DNA of 64,000 nucleotides, taken from Flavobacterium sp. (GTDB taxonomy: Bacteria > Bacteroidota > Bacteroidia > Flavobacteriales > Flavobacteriaceae). Shown here in pieces: positions 62,825 through 64,000 of the stretch. Below the pieces are notes generated by a model, which worked only from the letters and a program-made list of their open reading frames with translations, did no database searches and was not told where the DNA came from. A program made the position numbers and the translations under genes. The DNA lies in assembly GCF_004211145.1 (NCBI RefSeq), contig NZ_SEBS01000002.1:124001-188000 (forward strand). Direction: 5' to 3'. The stretch's first letter is position 1; the number at the start of each line of letters is the position of its first letter.

Positions 62825-63277
62825 TCAGTCGACGCGGTTGATGACTTCAACTTTGTCTTTCCAATACTGCATCAAACAGAACGAAACGATGAGTGAAGCC
62901 GCAGTCGATTCGAACAGAAGCCCGATGCAATACTGTTGGATCGTCAAGTCGCCGCCTCCGAAAATGAAGTTATCCGAAAGTTCTTTCAGATACGGTTCGC
63001 CTCCTTTGTAATAAATGTAGCCGAGCAGACTCGCGATGCTTAGCAACGCTCCGATCATCGATGTGACGATAGCCGAAAGCAAATTCTTGTTATACCCGCG
63101 GATGCCGTCTTCCTTATTCGCCTTGATTGTTCTGTTCACGCCATAGGCTACGAACAAAATGTTGACGATACGCAAGAAGAAAACATCTGAAAAGCCTAAT
63201 AATTCAAGCAGTATGAAGTACACTCCAATCCCGAGGAAAATGATGAAGCCGTTGGTTAGTTCTCTGGTAAATTTCAT
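62825..63277 (-). CDS. uncharacterised four-helix membrane protein
   Basis: 150 residues with four hydrophobic helices (about 10-25, 32-45, 67-90, 118-137), resembling the layout of DUF4199 proteins but without enough recognised sequence to name the family. The loop between helices 1 and 2 is short, while the loop between 3 and 4 is polar. Single-gene unit: it has its own terminator, and the 151-nt region upstream (63278-63428) shows no other gene. Confidence 0.8.
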   Translation of the reverse strand: MKFTRELTNGFIIFLGIGVYFILLELLGFSDVFFLRIVNILFVAYGVNRTIKANKEDGIRGYNKNLLSAIVTSMIGALLSIASLLGYIYYKGGEPYLKELSDNFIFGGGDLTIQQYCIGLLFESTAASLIVSFCLMQYWKDKVEVINRVD

Positions 63278-63428
63278 GGTTTTGGTTTTTTAGATTACCG
63301 ACAAAACACGTCGGATTAGTTAGACATTTAGTTATGGTGTCTACCAAATTTAACTAAAAAACTACGATTTTGTCAGAACGGCGTTGACTTTAATATAAAT
63401 TTAATAGTCGTTTTCACGCACCGAAAAA

Positions 63429-64000
63429 TTACCTGATCGGCTTCCAATTTTCGTCGTACAAAAGCACCCAGTCGTTGTGCCAGAAGTAGTCCCAGTCTGC
63501 TGCCGCAAGATCCACTTCAGGGTCGATAAGCGTGTGGTAATCCGAATCGTTAACCTGAACGTTCTGTTTCACGTAAACGCTCACGTCGCGTCCTTTTTGC
63601 GCGTATTCCTTTTTGATCCGTTGCGCCAGTTGCCAAGCGCCGTCGGGTTTGGAGCATGCGAATTGGATCTGTTTGCCTGAAAGTTTATTAAGGCGATAAT
63701 GCTCGCGGATTTTACTTCCCTTGTCGGCAACTTCGAAAGTCGCGTACCCGTTCCGTTGACGCAGCATCATGCGCCAGCTGAGTCGGTGGCCTTCCTCGGT
63801 CCAAAGCACATCGCCTTTTATCGCGAAATGTCGCAACGGGAGCGCGAGTTGCAGGATCAGGTAGGGAACGAAAAAATAGAGCAACAGTCTTTTCTGTTTC
63901 GGCAAGTCGACGGGTTGCTCAAGCTTTGGTTTCTTTCGTAAAAATATGCGTCGGATGCGATCGGGCGGATAAAAGAACACGATGAAACTCAACGCGAAAA
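63429..64000 (-). CDS. HTTM domain-containing membrane protein (N-terminus beyond the window)
   Basis: About 190 visible residues; the frame stays open to the right edge, so this is the C-terminal part. Visible: the end of one helix (FALSFIVFFYPPDRIRR), one clear further helix (LLLYFFVPYLILQLALPL), then LRHFAIKGDVLWTEEGHRLSWRMMLRQRNGYATFEV, the signature of the HTTM family related to vitamin K-dependent gamma-carboxylase, and a soluble tail (WQLAQRIKKEYAQKGRDVSVYVKQNVQVN). Bacterial HTTM proteins have unknown substrates and usually lack true carboxylase activity. Confidence 0.88.
   Translation of the reverse strand, partial: FALSFIVFFYPPDRIRRIFLRKKPKLEQPVDLPKQKRLLLYFFVPYLILQLALPLRHFAIKGDVLWTEEGHRLSWRMMLRQRNGYATFEVADKGSKIREHYRLNKLSGKQIQFACSKPDGAWQLAQRIKKEYAQKGRDVSVYVKQNVQVNDSDYHTLIDPEVDLAAADWDYFWHNDWVLLYDENWKPIR

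Overview
The window comes from a member of the Bacteroidota, almost certainly Flavobacteriaceae and close to Flavobacterium. The evidence is three giant secreted proteins with type IX secretion (T9SS) C-terminal signals, a T9SS-tagged PQQ-type sugar dehydrogenase, many lipoproteins, a TonB-dependent receptor with a carboxypeptidase-like N-terminal domain, DUF4270 and lone-GT5 proteins, an OlsF-type acyltransferase, and promoters of the Bacteroidota form TTG-N17-23-TAnnTTTG. Coding DNA is rich in TCG, GAA and CGA and looks more GC-rich than a typical Flavobacterium. No tRNA, rRNA, CRISPR array, transposase or prophage gene was seen; this is chromosomal core plus surface-protein DNA.

Layout. 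1-3.4 kb: the end of a 2-hydroxyacid dehydrogenase fused to a VOC/glyoxalase domain, then a tightly coupled membrane operon (TM2, DUF2752, four-helix membrane protein, M48 peptidase, small anchored protein). 3.4-9.1 kb: OlsF-like acyltransferase, exodeoxyribonuclease III, OmpA lipoprotein, sugar dehydrogenase. 9.1-16.4 kb: giant T9SS protein 1 (about ten Ig-like repeats) and a small lipoprotein, behind a leader with an iterated 18-bp motif. 16.6-25.2 kb: biotin synthesis (bioF, bioD, bioA) mixed with a ketoacyl synthase, a SET-domain methyltransferase, an AI-2E-type transporter and a DUF2007 protein; bioB lies separately at 62 kb. 25.2-31.4 kb: a large palindrome, a DUF2975/HTH/small membrane protein unit, DUF3667, and an ankyrin-DUF2271-PepSY/flavodoxin reductase operon. 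31.5-38 kb: atpD-atpC, and a TonB receptor with a GDSL lipoprotein. 38-50 kb: the GT5-DUF4270-glmS operon diverging from panC-panD-flippase-like genes, then a pseudo-esterase, radA, a GT51 glycosyltransferase and recX. 50.3-60.5 kb: giant T9SS proteins 2 and 3 in tandem. 60.5-64 kb: JmjC/cupin protein, bioB, a membrane protein and the end of an HTTM protein.

Themes. The three giants share one C-terminal module of about 550 residues with different N-terminal architectures, as expected for modular surface adhesins delivered by one secretion route. The biotin genes and a KAS-like enzyme suggest a local route to the pimeloyl precursor. Intergenic DNA carries several families of degenerate heptamer repeats, often as inverted pairs, plus a long GC-rich palindrome at 25.3 kb; these and the iterated motif at 9.25-9.48 kb are the structures least explained by the genes.
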